Shown piece by piece: positions 45,247-55,636 of a stretch of DNA of 64,000 nt. Position 1 is the first letter of the stretch. Every line of letters starts with the position of its first letter. Both the position numbers and the translations under genes were made by a program. The stretch covers positions 1,275,598 through 1,339,597 of the forward strand of contig NZ_KI911563.1 in assembly GCF_000515335.1 (NCBI RefSeq), read 5' to 3'. A model generated the notes under the pieces. That model did not search any database. It was given only the letters and a program-made list of their open reading frames with translations, and was not told where the DNA came from. The DNA is from Cohnella panacarvi Gsoil 349. GTDB taxonomy: Bacteria > Bacillota > Bacilli > Paenibacillales > Paenibacillaceae.

Positions 45247-45837
45247 TTAAGCTTCCAGCGCGAACAGCATGCGGCTGTGGTATTTCAACTTCTCGTCGAT
45301 ATCGGCGATCCGGCGGGCGTCCAGCGTCTGATTGCGGATGTCGAGCAGCTCGTTGACCGCTCCGCGCAACCTCTCGATCTCGCCTTCGACCGAGACCAAC
45401 TTGAACTTAGCTTCCAACGCTCCTGCCGTGTCCCGGTGCTCGAACACCGTGCGCAAGTTGTTGCCGCTGCATTCCACGATTCGGACGACGGCTCCCCGTA
45501 TATAGTGATAAACCATCGTAAATCCAGGATAAATCCGATTGACTACCGCATCTCCTTTGAAGGACGATACGAGCTTGCGCAGTACATTATTCAAATTCGG
45601 TTGAACGACACGGCAAGTGAGAACGCAACGAAACTGACCATTCATTCTCTCGAACGTCAAGCGGATCGTTTCTCCGCCCGCATCGTCTCCTAGCACGACC
45701 TCATGATTGCCGTTATCCAACACGAACACTTGCATCTTCAGCTGTTGGAGCTCGCAAAGAGAGATCAATTTCGGCATTTCGGATTCCGGAAGTACAAAGC
45801 TGGCGTTCACATACTCCGTGGCTACCCGTTGAGCCAT
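45247..45837 (-). CDS. Conserved protein of unknown function downstream of engB
   Basis: 196 residues from ATG 45837 (GAGGAGA site). No signal peptide or membrane segment. An alternating beta-rich N-terminal half (VFVLDNGNHEVVLGDDAGGETIRLTFERM, FRCVLTCRVVQPNLNNVLRKL) and a helical C-terminus (ALEAKFKLVSVEGEIERLRGAVNELLDIRNQTLDARRIADIDEKL) that could form a coiled coil. I do not recognise the family. It occupies the place of ysxD in B. subtilis but shows no obvious similarity. Own terminator follows. Confidence 0.8.
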   Translation of the reverse strand: MAQRVATEYVNASFVLPESEMPKLISLCELQQLKMQVFVLDNGNHEVVLGDDAGGETIRLTFERMNGQFRCVLTCRVVQPNLNNVLRKLVSSFKGDAVVNRIYPGFTMVYHYIRGAVVRIVECSGNNLRTVFEHRDTAGALEAKFKLVSVEGEIERLRGAVNELLDIRNQTLDARRIADIDEKLKYHSRMLFALEA

Positions 45838-45990
45838 AAAATCTCCTCAATTCCATTGTGTTGCAAATTGTGAAACCGTCTTGCTAAGTCTTATTATACC
45901 GGATTCACAACCTTGTTTCTTGCCGCCGAGTCTCGATTTTTCCGTAAAAAACGCTCAAAAAACGATTCCTCACCCGATCCAGCCAAACTT

Positions 45991-46644
45991 TTACCCGTTA
46001 TCCTCGGTTTCCTGCGCGAGTTTAGGGGGTTCAGAGGGGGATTTCATCGTCATATCTGCCGATTGCGCGATAATGCTCCATAAATCATCTCTTCCTTGAC
46101 CCGTTTCGGAGGAAAAGAGGACAAGCGGAACATGGCCCGGCATGCCGAGCGTCTGGCGGATCATCTTCGAATGCTTCGGCCACTGGGAACGAGATACTTT
46201 ATCGGTCTTCGTGGCCACGACGCACATGGGGATGCCGTAATGGGACAGCCAGGCGTACATGTTCTGATCCTCCGCGGATGGCGGATGGCGGAAGTCCACG
46301 AGCTGGAGCACGAGCTTGAGCGGCTCCCGGTCGCGCAAATACTTCTCGACCATCTTGCCCCATGCTTGACGTTGGGACTTGGACACCTTCGCATAACCGT
46401 AACCGGGAAAATCGACATAGTAAAGCACGCCGGCTTCGCTGGTCACCTTATAATAATTCAGCGTCTGCGTCTTGCCCGGCTGCGCGCTCGTGCGCGCCAG
46501 ATTGCGTCTGAGCAGCATCTTGTTGATGAGCGATGACTTCCCTACGTTGGAGCGGCCGGCCAAGGCAATCTCCGGCAAACCGTCCGCCGGATATTGATCA
46601 GGGCCGACCGCGCTAATGACAAACTCGCTTTGATTGATTTTCAT
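45991..46644 (-). CDS. engB: Ribosome biogenesis GTPase EngB/YsxC
   Basis: 217 residues. TrmE-Era-like GTPase needed for late 50S assembly. GRSNVGKSSLINKML (G1), TLNYYKVT region, DFPGYGYAKVSKSQRQAWG (G3), VATKTDKV (G4), and LFSSETGQGRDDLW (G5). Starts 18 bases after lonA, as in other Bacillota. Confidence 0.97.
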   Translation of the reverse strand: MKINQSEFVISAVGPDQYPADGLPEIALAGRSNVGKSSLINKMLLRRNLARTSAQPGKTQTLNYYKVTSEAGVLYYVDFPGYGYAKVSKSQRQAWGKMVEKYLRDREPLKLVLQLVDFRHPPSAEDQNMYAWLSHYGIPMCVVATKTDKVSRSQWPKHSKMIRQTLGMPGHVPLVLFSSETGQGRDDLWSIIAQSADMTMKSPSEPPKLAQETEDNG

Positions 46645-46662
46645 CTTGACCGACTTCTCCCA

Positions 46663-49098
46663 TCAGTGAGTACCTAACGGCGGCGTATCCTCCGGTTTTT
46701 CGTTCGCTTGCACGAACGGCTTGCCCTGCAGATTGTCGTCGCCTTCATCCGCCGCGAGCGCGAACTTCCCGAACGCGTCGGACAACGCGTGGCGAAGGAC
46801 TTCGTCCATATGCGCTACCGGCACGAAAGTCAGGTCGGCGCGCACGCTTTCGGGAACGTCGCGCAAGTCGCGCTCGTTGTCCTTCGGTATAATCACCTTC
46901 TTGATGCCCGCTCGGTGCGCCGCCAGCGACTTCTCCTTCAGCCCGCCGATCGGCAGCACGCGACCTCTCAGCGTAATTTCGCCCGTCATCGCGACCATGC
47001 GGGACACGGTGCGGTTCGTGAGGGCGGAGATGAGCGCGGTCGCCATCGTAATGCCCGCGGAAGGGCCGTCCTTCGGGATGGCTCCTTCCGGAATATGAAT
47101 ATGAATATCGTTCTTCTCATGGAACTGAGAATCGATCGCCAGCTCCTTCGCGCGGCTGCGCGTATAGCTGAACGCCGCTTGCGCCGATTCCTTCATGACG
47201 TCGCCCAACTTGCCCGTCAGCGTCAGCTTGCCGGTGCCCGGCATGACGGTAACCTCGATGACGAGCGTGTCCCCGCCGACTTCCGTCCAGGCGAGCCCCG
47301 TAACGGCGCCGATCTGGTCTTCCTGCTCGGCCATGCCGTAGCGGAACTTGGAAGGCCCGAACAGCTCCTTCAGCTTCGCCAGGTCGACGACATACGGAGC
47401 GGCTTCCGGATCCGAGACGATCGCTTTGGCCGCCTTGCGGCATATCGAGGCCAGCTGCTGCTCCATGTTGCGGACGCCGGATTCGCGCGTATATTCGCGG
47501 ATGAGCGCGAGCAGCGCGTCCGGTTCGAGTACGAGCTGCTCCGGTTCGAGACCGTGATCCCGCATCTGCTTAGGCAGCAGGTGGCGCTCGGCGATCTGCT
47601 GTTTCTCGAGCTCGGTATAGCCCGGAATATACAGCAGCTCCATCCGGTCGAGCAACGGTCTGGGGATATTGTGAACGACGTTCGCCGTCGTCACGAACAT
47701 GACGTTGGACAAGTCGTACGGCAACTCGATGTAATGGTCGCTGAACGTGGCGTTCTGCTCCGGATCGAGCACTTCGAGCAGCGCCGACGAAGGGTCGCCC
47801 CTGAAGTCCATCGCCATCTTATCGATCTCGTCGAGCAAGAACACGGGATTCGCCGATCCCGCGGTGCGCATCCCTTGAATGATGCGTCCCGGCATCGCTC
47901 CTACGTACGTCCGGCGATGACCACGGATTTCGGCTTCGTCGCGGACGCCGCCGAGCGAGATCCGCACGAATTCGCGCCCTAGCGATTTGGCGATGGAGCG
48001 CGCCAGCGACGTCTTGCCGACGCCCGGCGGCCCGACGAGGCACAGAATCGGCCCCTTCAGCTTCTTGACGAGCTTCTGCACCGCCAAGTATTCGAGGACG
48101 CGTTCCTTCGGCTTGTCGAGCCCGAAATGCTCCGCCTCGAGTATCGATTCGGCTTTAGCAATATCGAGATCGTCCTCGGTCATCTTCATCCACGGAAGCG
48201 CAAGCAGCCATTCCACGTACGTGCGGATGACCGCGCCCTCCGCGGACGCCGCCGGCATTTTCTCCAGACGGTCGATCTCCTTCTCGACTTTAGCGGCGAT
48301 TTTCTCGGGCAGCTCGGCTTCGGCCAGTTGGTTGCGAAGCTCTTCGACTTCTCCCGCGCGGCCTTCCTTCTCTCCGAGCTCTTTCTGGATCGCCTTCATT
48401 TGCTCGCGAAGGTAATACTCCTTCTGCGTCTTTTCCATCTGTTTCTTGACGCGCTGGCTGATTTTCCGCTCGAGCTCGAGCACCTCGCGCTCGTTGTTCA
48501 GGAAATCGAGCAGCTTCTCGAGCCGCGGACGGACTTCGACGGTCTCGAGAATTTCTTGCTTGTCCTTGATTTTGAGCGACAGGTGACTCGTGATGACGTC
48601 CACCAGCCGTCCCGGCTGATCGATATCCGATACGGCGGCAAGCGTCTCCGGCGTAACCTTCTTGGACAGATTGATATAATGTTCGAATTGGCTTAGCACC
48701 GCGCGCATGAGGGCATCCAACTCCGAATCGTTGGATTGCCCTTCATTCAGCTCGTGAGTCAGCACCTCGTAGAAATTGTCATTCGGCAAGTATTGCTCGA
48801 TTTCGGCCCGGCTTACGCCCTCGACGAGAACGCGGATCGTGCCGTTCGGCAGCTTGAGCATTTGCCTGACCTTGGCGATCGTACCTACGCGGTAAATATC
48901 CTCCTGAGTAGGTTCTTCGATATTAACCTCCGACTGGGAGCAGAGCAGGATCATGTGATCGTCGATCATGCATTGCTCCAGCGCTTTGACCGACTTCTCG
49001 CGGCCTACGTCCAGATGCAGCACCATGCTTGGGTAGACGAGCAGCCCGCGCAAGGGCAACAGTGGAATGGAGCGACTTTTCTGTTTGCCGGTTCCCAT
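46663..49098 (-). CDS. lonA: ATP-dependent protease LonA
   Basis: 811 residues, full length. N-terminal substrate domain ([19 protein letters not shown]), long coiled coil (about 185-275), AAA+ module with [13 protein letters not shown] and [10 protein letters not shown], and a serine/lysine protease domain with [15 protein letters not shown] and the lysine in [14 protein letters not shown]. Degrades misfolded and regulatory proteins. A likely promoter on the minus strand is TTGCGG, 17 bases, TACAAT near 49150. Confidence 0.98.
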   Translation of the reverse strand: MGTGKQKSRSIPLLPLRGLLVYPSMVLHLDVGREKSVKALEQCMIDDHMILLCSQSEVNIEEPTQEDIYRVGTIAKVRQMLKLPNGTIRVLVEGVSRAEIEQYLPNDNFYEVLTHELNEGQSNDSELDALMRAVLSQFEHYINLSKKVTPETLAAVSDIDQPGRLVDVITSHLSLKIKDKQEILETVEVRPRLEKLLDFLNNEREVLELERKISQRVKKQMEKTQKEYYLREQMKAIQKELGEKEGRAGEVEELRNQLAEAELPEKIAAKVEKEIDRLEKMPAASAEGAVIRTYVEWLLALPWMKMTEDDLDIAKAESILEAEHFGLDKPKERVLEYLAVQKLVKKLKGPILCLVGPPGVGKTSLARSIAKSLGREFVRISLGGVRDEAEIRGHRRTYVGAMPGRIIQGMRTAGSANPVFLLDEIDKMAMDFRGDPSSALLEVLDPEQNATFSDHYIELPYDLSNVMFVTTANVVHNIPRPLLDRMELLYIPGYTELEKQQIAERHLLPKQMRDHGLEPEQLVLEPDALLALIREYTRESGVRNMEQQLASICRKAAKAIVSDPEAAPYVVDLAKLKELFGPSKFRYGMAEQEDQIGAVTGLAWTEVGGDTLVIEVTVMPGTGKLTLTGKLGDVMKESAQAAFSYTRSRAKELAIDSQFHEKNDIHIHIPEGAIPKDGPSAGITMATALISALTNRTVSRMVAMTGEITLRGRVLPIGGLKEKSLAAHRAGIKKVIIPKDNERDLRDVPESVRADLTFVPVAHMDEVLRHALSDAFGKFALAADEGDDNLQGKPFVQANEKPEDTPPLGTH

Positions 49099-49251
49099 GA
49101 TTGGGCACCTCCTCGAAGGATCTGGAGCTAGTTAAATCTTTCGTCATTGTACCAAATGTATTCGCTCGCCGCAAAAATGAACACCCAGTTGCTGGAAGCC
49201 GCGCCGACCGTTATCCCCTTAGCTCAGGAGCCGTCGGCGGCCCGGCGACGG

Positions 49252-50341
49252 ATATTAGCGGCGTGTGAGGACGCTATTGCCGCGCGTCGGCGTGGTTTTG
49301 CGATTTAGCGGCGTAGGGGGCCTCTATTACCGCGCGTCGGCGTGTTTTGGCGATTTAGCGGCGTGGGAGGCCTCTATTGCTACACGTCGGCGCATTTATG
49401 CGAATTAGCGGCGTGGGAGGACGCTAATGCTGCGCGTCGGCGTGTTTTGGCGATTTAGCGGCGTGGGGGGACGCTATTGCCGCGCGTCGGCGTGTTTTTG
49501 CGAATTAGCGGAGTGTGAGGACGCTATTGCCGCGCGTCGGCGTGTTTTTGCGATTTAGCGGTGTGTGAGGACGCTATTGCCGCGCGTCGGCGCATTTATA
49601 CGATTTAGCGGCGTGTGAGGACGCTATTGCCAAGCGTCGACGCATTTATGCGATTTAGCGGCGTGTGAGGACGCTATTACCGCGCGTCGGCATGTTTTTG
49701 CGATATAGCGGCGCGTGGTGCCGCTATTGCCGCGCGTCGGCGTGTTTTTGCGATTTAGCGGCGTAGGAGGCCTCTATTGCCGCGCGTCGGCGTGGTTTTG
49801 CGATTTAGCGGAGTGTGAGGACGCTATTACCGCGCGTCGGCGTGGTTTTGCGATTTAGCGGCGTGGGAGGACGCTATTGCCGCGCGTCGGCGTGTTTTTG
49901 CGATTTAGCGGCGTATGAGGACGCTATTGCCGCGCGTCTGCGTGTTTTGGCGATTTAGCGGCGTGTGAGGACGCTATTGCCGCGCGTCGGCGCATTTATA
50001 CCGATTTAGCGGCGTGTGAGGACGCTATTGCCGCGCGTCGGCGCATTTATACGATTTAGCGGCGTGTGAGGACGCTATTGCCAAGCGTCGACGCATTTAT
50101 GCGATTTAGCGGCGTGTGAGGACGCTATTGCCGCGCGTCGGCGTGTTTTTGCGAATTAGCGGCGTGGGGGGACGCTATTGCCGCACGTCGGCGTGTTTTG
50201 GCGATTTAGCAGCGTGGGAGGCCTCTATTGCCGCGCGTCGGCGTGTTTTTGCGATTTAGCGGCGTAGGAGGACGCTATTGCCGCGCGCCGGCGCATTTAT
50301 ACGATTTAGCGGCGTGTGAGGACGCTATTACCACGCATCGG
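49252..50341. repeat. 50-bp tandem repeat array of about 22 units between lonA and lonB
   Basis: Contiguous imperfect 50-base units, countable by the core ACGCTATTGC at 49271, 49321 and so on to 49971, then shifted by one base to 50022-50322. The consensus core is TTAGCGGCGTGTGAGGACG followed by CTATTGCCGCGCGTCGGCG and a variable tail (TGTTTTTGCGA, TGGTTTTGCGA or CATTTATACGA). Each unit carries two small dyads, TAGCG...CGCTA and GCCG-CGCGT-CGGC. No unique spacers and a period not divisible by three, so it is neither CRISPR nor coding. Confidence 0.95.
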
Positions 50342-50369
50342 AAGCCATACTAGCTGCAGCATCGGACGC

Positions 50370-50405
50370 AAAAAAGCGACGCCGAAGTGACCTTCGGACC
50401 GCCGC
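50370..50405 (-). terminator. Terminator after lonB
   Basis: On the minus strand CCGAAG-GTCA-CTTCGG, extended by GCGGCG/CGTCGC, then six T (50370-50375). It separates lonB from the repeat array and lonA. Confidence 0.88.
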
Positions 50406-50412
50406 CCTTCAT

Positions 50413-52149
50413 TTACCCTTTATCGCTCTCCGTAAACTTCGCGCCGGCGTGCAGCACGGAACCCGCGGGAGCCGCCGCGAACGCGTCCGCGGCGACCGGA
50501 TGCTCGGCGATCTGCCACTCGGCGTCCGCGTGGATCATATGCTCGCCGAACACGTGGCGGAACACTTCTTCGATCCGGTCGACGGGAATCACCTTGACGC
50601 CTTCGAGCCCCTCGAAGATCGCCTGCCAGTTCTCCTTCGGGATAAGCACAGTCTCCGCGCCAGCCTGCAGCGCGGCTTCGACCTTCGCGATCACGCCGCC
50701 GACAGGCTTGACGCCTCCGTGAATGCTTACCTCGCCGGTCATCGCCAGTTTGTTGTCGACGGGCTGGCGAAGGAGCGCCGATGCGATCGCCACCGCCATC
50801 GCGACCCCTGCGGACGGACCGTCCACCGGCGTGCCGCCCGGAAAGTTAATGTGCAGGTCGAAATTCTCCGGCTGGAAGCCGTTGCGCCGCAGAATCGTCA
50901 TCACGTTGTCGAGCGAGCCCTTCGCCATGCTTTTGCGCCGAAGCGTGCGCTGCCCGCCGCCGAGCTCTTCTTCCTCCACGACGCCGGTAATGGTGTATTG
51001 GCCGCGTCCATGATGCGCCGGGATCGCCGTTACTTCGATTTCGAGCAGCGCCCCCATGCTCGGGCCGTACACCGCCAATCCGTTGACCAAGCCGATTTGC
51101 GGCTTCGCGGGAACTTTGCGCTCCGGCCGTGGCGGAAGCTGGCTGCTATTGACGACCCATTCGATGTCGGAAGCGTTAAGCTCGTCGCGACTTTCCGATA
51201 AAGCGAGGCCTGCGGCCAGCTGAATAATATTGACCGCTTCCCGGCCGTTCGTGGCGTACCGTTTCACGACCTCGATCGTTTCCACGCTAGGCGCAAACCC
51301 GATTTTCTGAATGGCGTTCTCCGCGATTTGTCCGATCTCGTCCGGCAGGAGCGGCCGGAAGAACACTTCCATGCATCGGCTTCTCAAAGCCGGCGGCAGC
51401 TCCCCGGGAGAGCGGGTCGTCGCTCCGACCAGCCTGAAGTCTGCTGGCAGCCCGTTCTGAAAAATATCGTGGATGTACATCGGGATATTCGTATCTTCCG
51501 CATGATAATAAGCGCTCTCCAAATACACTTTGCGGTCCTCGAGAACCTTAAGCAGCTTATTCAGTTGAATCGGATGCAGCTCGCCGATCTCGTCGATGAA
51601 CAGAATGCCGCCGTGCGCCTTCGTCACCGCGCCCGGCTTCGGCTGCGGTATGCCTGCGACGCCCATCGCGCCTGCGCCCTGATAGATCGGATCGTGCACG
51701 GAGCCGATCAGCGGGTCGGCGATGCCGCGTTCGTCGAAACGCGCCGTCGTCGCGTCGATCTCCGTAAACTTCGCTTCGGACCGGAAGGGGGAAAGCTTGT
51801 TTTTCTTCGCTTCCTCTAAGATAACGCGGGCTGCGGCGGTTTTGCCGACTCCGGGAGGGCCGTAGACGAGAACGTGCTGCGGGTTGCTGCTGCACAGAGC
51901 CGCCTTCAGCGCGCGAAGCCCTTCCTTCTGGCCGACGATGTCGGCAATCGATACCGGCCTCGTCTTCTCGGAGAGCGGCTTCGTCAGGGAGATCGAGCGA
52001 AGCTTGCGAAGCTTATCCATCTCCTTGCGCGACTCGCGATCGACCGCGCTGCGGTTGCTCTTCTGGTTGCGCAGCAAGTTCCAAAAATAAATGCCGATTA
52101 CGACGGCAAAAAAAACTTGAACGAGCATCAGGATCGAGCTTAAAGTCAT
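50413..52149 (-). CDS. lonB: Membrane-anchored ATP-dependent protease LonB
   Basis: 578 residues. One N-terminal membrane segment (5-24) replaces the LonA substrate domain. AAA+ module with [15 protein letters not shown] and GGILFIDEIGELHPIQLNKLL; protease domain with GTPVDGPSAGVAMAVA and the lysine in GAETVLIPKEN. In B. subtilis LonB is made in the forespore under sigmaF. Between the SNF2 helicase and the repeat array. Confidence 0.95.
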   Translation of the reverse strand: MTLSSILMLVQVFFAVVIGIYFWNLLRNQKSNRSAVDRESRKEMDKLRKLRSISLTKPLSEKTRPVSIADIVGQKEGLRALKAALCSSNPQHVLVYGPPGVGKTAAARVILEEAKKNKLSPFRSEAKFTEIDATTARFDERGIADPLIGSVHDPIYQGAGAMGVAGIPQPKPGAVTKAHGGILFIDEIGELHPIQLNKLLKVLEDRKVYLESAYYHAEDTNIPMYIHDIFQNGLPADFRLVGATTRSPGELPPALRSRCMEVFFRPLLPDEIGQIAENAIQKIGFAPSVETIEVVKRYATNGREAVNIIQLAAGLALSESRDELNASDIEWVVNSSQLPPRPERKVPAKPQIGLVNGLAVYGPSMGALLEIEVTAIPAHHGRGQYTITGVVEEEELGGGQRTLRRKSMAKGSLDNVMTILRRNGFQPENFDLHINFPGGTPVDGPSAGVAMAVAIASALLRQPVDNKLAMTGEVSIHGGVKPVGGVIAKVEAALQAGAETVLIPKENWQAIFEGLEGVKVIPVDRIEEVFRHVFGEHMIHADAEWQIAEHPVAADAFAAAPAGSVLHAGAKFTESDKG

Positions 52150-52199
52150 GTAAACCTGTCCTCCCCAATCGAGCTAATCTTATGCCTTTGGATGGCAAC

Positions 52200-52250
52200 A
52201 AAAAAAATCCGGCCTTCGGGCTATACTTGGTAGTATTGCCCGAAAACCGG
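52200..52250 (-). terminator. Terminator after the SNF2-family gene
   Basis: CCGGCCTTCGGGC and GCCCGAAAACCGG (52209-52250) form a long stem; on the minus strand seven T follow (52201-52207). Confidence 0.88.
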
Positions 52251-52283
52251 AAGGAATAACCGCTATTCGCCGACAAACATTCG

Positions 52284-55200
52284 CTAAATCTCCAGCAGCT
52301 CGCGGATATCTTCCTCCGTCAAAGTCGATATCGCCGCGTCCCCCGATTGGATCACTTCGTCGATCAGATCTTTTTTCCGTTGCTGCAGCTCCAGCATTTT
52401 CTCCTCGATCGTCCCTTGCGCGACAAGCTTGATCACTTGCACGACGTTCTTCTGCCCGATTCGGTGCGCCCGGTCCGCCGCCTGCTGCTCGACCGCCGGA
52501 TTCCACCACAGATCGAATAGCACGACCGTATCCGCGCCGGTCAAGTTCAAGCCGGTCCCGCCGGCCTTTAACGAGATGAGGAAAATTTCCTTCGCCCCGT
52601 CGTTGAACTGCTGGCACATCTCAATGCGCTGCTGGGCCGGCGTCGAGCCGTCCAAATAGAAATACGACAGCTCCCTCTCGTCAAGCTGCGAACGGATGAT
52701 GCTTAGCATCGACGTGAATTGCGAGAAAATCAGCATGCGCTTGCGGCCGCCCTGGCACTCCTCTACGATCTCCATCAGCTGCTCCAGCTTTCCGGACGTA
52801 CCCTCGTACCCTTCGATGAACAGAGCGGGGTGACAACAAAGCTGTCTGAGCCTCGTGAGCCCGGCCAATATTTTCATCCGGCTTCTTTGGAAGCCGTCCT
52901 GCGCCAGATCCTTCGCGATATCGCTCTGCAGGCGTTCCAGGTAAGCGAGATACAGCTGCTTCTGCTCGAGGGACAGCTCCGAGGGTTGCACGCTCTCGAT
53001 TTTGTCCGGCAGCTCCTTCAGCACTTCGCTCTTCAGCCTGCGCAGAATGAAAGGCTTTATGATTCTGGCGATTTTGTCCCGGGGAAGATCCGAGAACGCC
53101 TTTCTTCCTCCGAACAAACCGGGGAAAATGACGTCGAAGATCGACCAAAGCTCGTCGAGAGAGTTCTCGATCGGCGTTCCCGTTAAGGCGAAGCGTTGGG
53201 AGGCATGGATTCGGCGAACGGCATGGGCCGTCAGCGAAGCGTGGTTTTTGATCGCCTGGGCTTCATCCAGGAACATGGCCCGGAACCGCTGTTTCTCATA
53301 CCGCTCGATATCACGGCGCAATAGCGGATAAGACGTAATCCAGACGTCGGCCGCCGATAGGTCTTCCATCATTTCGGCGCGTTCTTGACGATCGCCCGCC
53401 GCGACGACCGTTCTGACGTTAGGAGCGAATTTCTTGAATTCCCGCTCCCAGTTATAAATCAGCGATGCGGGCGAGACGATAAGCACGGGCTTCCTGTCGG
53501 CATTCTCCTCGTCCCCCGAGGAAGGCTCTTGCAGCTCCGACACGATATAGGCGATGCTCTGAACCGTCTTCCCAAGCCCCATATCGTCGGCCAGAATGCC
53601 GCCCAGGCCATAGTAAGACAGCGTCTTGAGCCATTGAAAGCCGTATTTCTGATAGTCGCGAAGCACAGGATCTAGCTCCTGCGGCACTTCGAAATCCAAG
53701 TTGTCCGGATTGCGAAGATTGTCCCACAGCTTGCGCAAAGACCTGCCGAGCTGTACGCCCGGGGTCGCGCCGAACCGATCCATGAGCTGAAAGCTGCGAA
53801 CGGCCGGCATCCGAAGACGGTTGCCGCTCATCTCCGGCCTCGCAAGATCAAGCTCGTCGAACAAGCGATGGATCTCCTTGAAGCTGTCCTGCTCCAAGGA
53901 CATGTACGCGCCGGCCGACGTCCGATAATATTTCTTCTTCTCCACCAAATTGCGCAGCAGTCGCTGGATTTCTTCCGTGTCCATGCCTTCCATGTCGAAC
54001 GAAACTTCGAGCCATTCGGTATGGGCGTCGACGTCCAATCGGGCTTTGGGCCGATATTCTTCCGTTCGCATCATGTCCCTGACCGCCTCGGTCGAGTAAA
54101 TCTCGACGTCGTTAGCCAGCAGCGGAAGCAGCACGAACAGAAAGTCATAGATGTCGTCTTCTTGGTCCAAGTACACTTGTCTGCCATTAAACTTGAACGC
54201 GGCCCGCTCGATCAGCGACATGATCCGATGCTCGCGTTCGATGTCCCGCATGAGGATCACGTCGGGATTGTTCATCTGCGATTGGAGCTGCGGCAGCGGA
54301 CGAATGATGATGTCGTCATACACGTATTCGAGACTTGCTTGCAGCTTATTATCCTCGAAATCGATATGCATCTTCGCTTGCAGAGGCGGATTTACGATCC
54401 GGTCGGCGATCTGCGGCGATATGCGCACGTCCATCATCGGCTTTAGTCCTCGAACGACGCGTTCGAGAAAAGGCTCCAGCTGATCCCGCTGAATGAGCAG
54501 CCGCGTCCGAGACTCGTAATGGAACATCCGTTTGATCTCGGCCATGCGCTTCAACTGCTCGCCGTCCGCCTCGAACAACATGCCGTTCACGACCGCCGTC
54601 CCATAATTTTCGAGGAAAATCGCATGTTTGAGCCCTTCGAATTCAAGCTGATAGCCCGCTTCTCCCGCTCTGTTCAACTGAGCATGGAGCGGCAACGGAC
54701 CCGTCATGGCCTTCATCCGTCCGCCATTGCCCATTTTATCCTCGTATGTCAGCCTCACTTGCTCGACAAGAGGCAGCATGCGCCCCCAGATCGCCGGAGG
54801 AATCATCAAGATCCTCTCCTCACGATGCGAATACGAGGAGAACGAATGAAACAAATCTTTATAGATTTCTTCCGCTCGCATCGCTTCGATCATCAAGCGG
54901 ATGAATTGTTCGTCGGCGGGTTTGAAGACGTGCTCGAGCGGATCGTAAGTGAAATGCTTCGCGAACACCATCGGATTGCGATTATCGACGTTGTTCAGAA
55001 AATCTTTCATCCGCTGCACGATATAGAGGCGGGAGACGCCGATTTTCATCGTGACGGCCAGCATCGGGCGACTTGAAAAGCCTTGCATCACCCGGCAAGC
55101 GAACTCGACGTCCAGCTCTTGGGTTTGCTCTGGAATCGCATCATCTTCCAATTGCAACTCGGACTGGCGAGACAAGTCGCGATCGAACAAGTAAATGACC

Positions 55201-55574
55201 TGTTTGGTCAATTGCGAATCGCGATCGGTAATCGCGATAGACTGCGCGGACTCGTCATCCGTCGTATCCTTGGCCATCGTAAGCAAGACGGCAGCGATAT
55301 GCGGACAATACGCCCCGGACGCCGCGTACGGATCGCATGAGCAAGAAGCCTCGATCTCATGGGCTCCGCCCCATACGATCTCGACTTCCTCTCGTTTGTT
55401 CGTATTCGATTTCACGATCGCGGTAACGCCGCCGAAGGCCGTATCAGCTTTAAGGGAGCCGACTTGGCCCCCTCGAAGCATCACTTCCCCTTGCCTCGTT
55501 ACCGCTTCCGTGCAAAGTCGCTCTACGGTCGTACGATCGAGCTGAAACTTAACCTGTTCCCTATTGCTCGCCAT
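52284..55574 (-). CDS. SWIM-zinc-finger SNF2-family helicase
   Basis: 1096 residues. N-terminal SWIM zinc finger C78-x-C80...C90-x-H92 (ASCSCDPYAASGAYCPHIAAVL). A middle region of about 450 residues fits bacterial SNF2-associated domains. The SNF2 ATPase starts near 620: LRDYQKYGFQWLKTLSYYGLGG, motif I DDMGLGKTVQS, motif II LDEAQAIKN, GTPIENSLDELWSIFD, and C-terminal motifs SQFTSMLSIIRSQLD, LISLKAGGTGLNLTGADTV and DRAHRIGQ. A DNA translocase acting on nucleoprotein or transcription complexes is expected; the target is unknown. Alone between lonB and ispG, with its own terminator. Confidence 0.92.
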   Translation of the reverse strand: MASNREQVKFQLDRTTVERLCTEAVTRQGEVMLRGGQVGSLKADTAFGGVTAIVKSNTNKREEVEIVWGGAHEIEASCSCDPYAASGAYCPHIAAVLLTMAKDTTDDESAQSIAITDRDSQLTKQVIYLFDRDLSRQSELQLEDDAIPEQTQELDVEFACRVMQGFSSRPMLAVTMKIGVSRLYIVQRMKDFLNNVDNRNPMVFAKHFTYDPLEHVFKPADEQFIRLMIEAMRAEEIYKDLFHSFSSYSHREERILMIPPAIWGRMLPLVEQVRLTYEDKMGNGGRMKAMTGPLPLHAQLNRAGEAGYQLEFEGLKHAIFLENYGTAVVNGMLFEADGEQLKRMAEIKRMFHYESRTRLLIQRDQLEPFLERVVRGLKPMMDVRISPQIADRIVNPPLQAKMHIDFEDNKLQASLEYVYDDIIIRPLPQLQSQMNNPDVILMRDIEREHRIMSLIERAAFKFNGRQVYLDQEDDIYDFLFVLLPLLANDVEIYSTEAVRDMMRTEEYRPKARLDVDAHTEWLEVSFDMEGMDTEEIQRLLRNLVEKKKYYRTSAGAYMSLEQDSFKEIHRLFDELDLARPEMSGNRLRMPAVRSFQLMDRFGATPGVQLGRSLRKLWDNLRNPDNLDFEVPQELDPVLRDYQKYGFQWLKTLSYYGLGGILADDMGLGKTVQSIAYIVSELQEPSSGDEENADRKPVLIVSPASLIYNWEREFKKFAPNVRTVVAAGDRQERAEMMEDLSAADVWITSYPLLRRDIERYEKQRFRAMFLDEAQAIKNHASLTAHAVRRIHASQRFALTGTPIENSLDELWSIFDVIFPGLFGGRKAFSDLPRDKIARIIKPFILRRLKSEVLKELPDKIESVQPSELSLEQKQLYLAYLERLQSDIAKDLAQDGFQRSRMKILAGLTRLRQLCCHPALFIEGYEGTSGKLEQLMEIVEECQGGRKRMLIFSQFTSMLSIIRSQLDERELSYFYLDGSTPAQQRIEMCQQFNDGAKEIFLISLKAGGTGLNLTGADTVVLFDLWWNPAVEQQAADRAHRIGQKNVVQVIKLVAQGTIEEKMLELQQRKKDLIDEVIQSGDAAISTLTEEDIRELLEI

Positions 55575-55636
55575 CTAAGTATCAACCCGCATTTCTTTGT
55601 TACATTTAATCGCGCGACTCGCGCAAGAACGTTGTC

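Noticed and set aside
46708..47982. 424-codon plus-strand open frame in lonA
   Set aside because: Antisense to the LonA ATPase and protease domains; Arg/His-rich, no start signal.
49252..50341. Array considered as CRISPR
   Set aside because: The full 50-bp unit repeats without unique spacers, units vary internally, and no cas genes are present.
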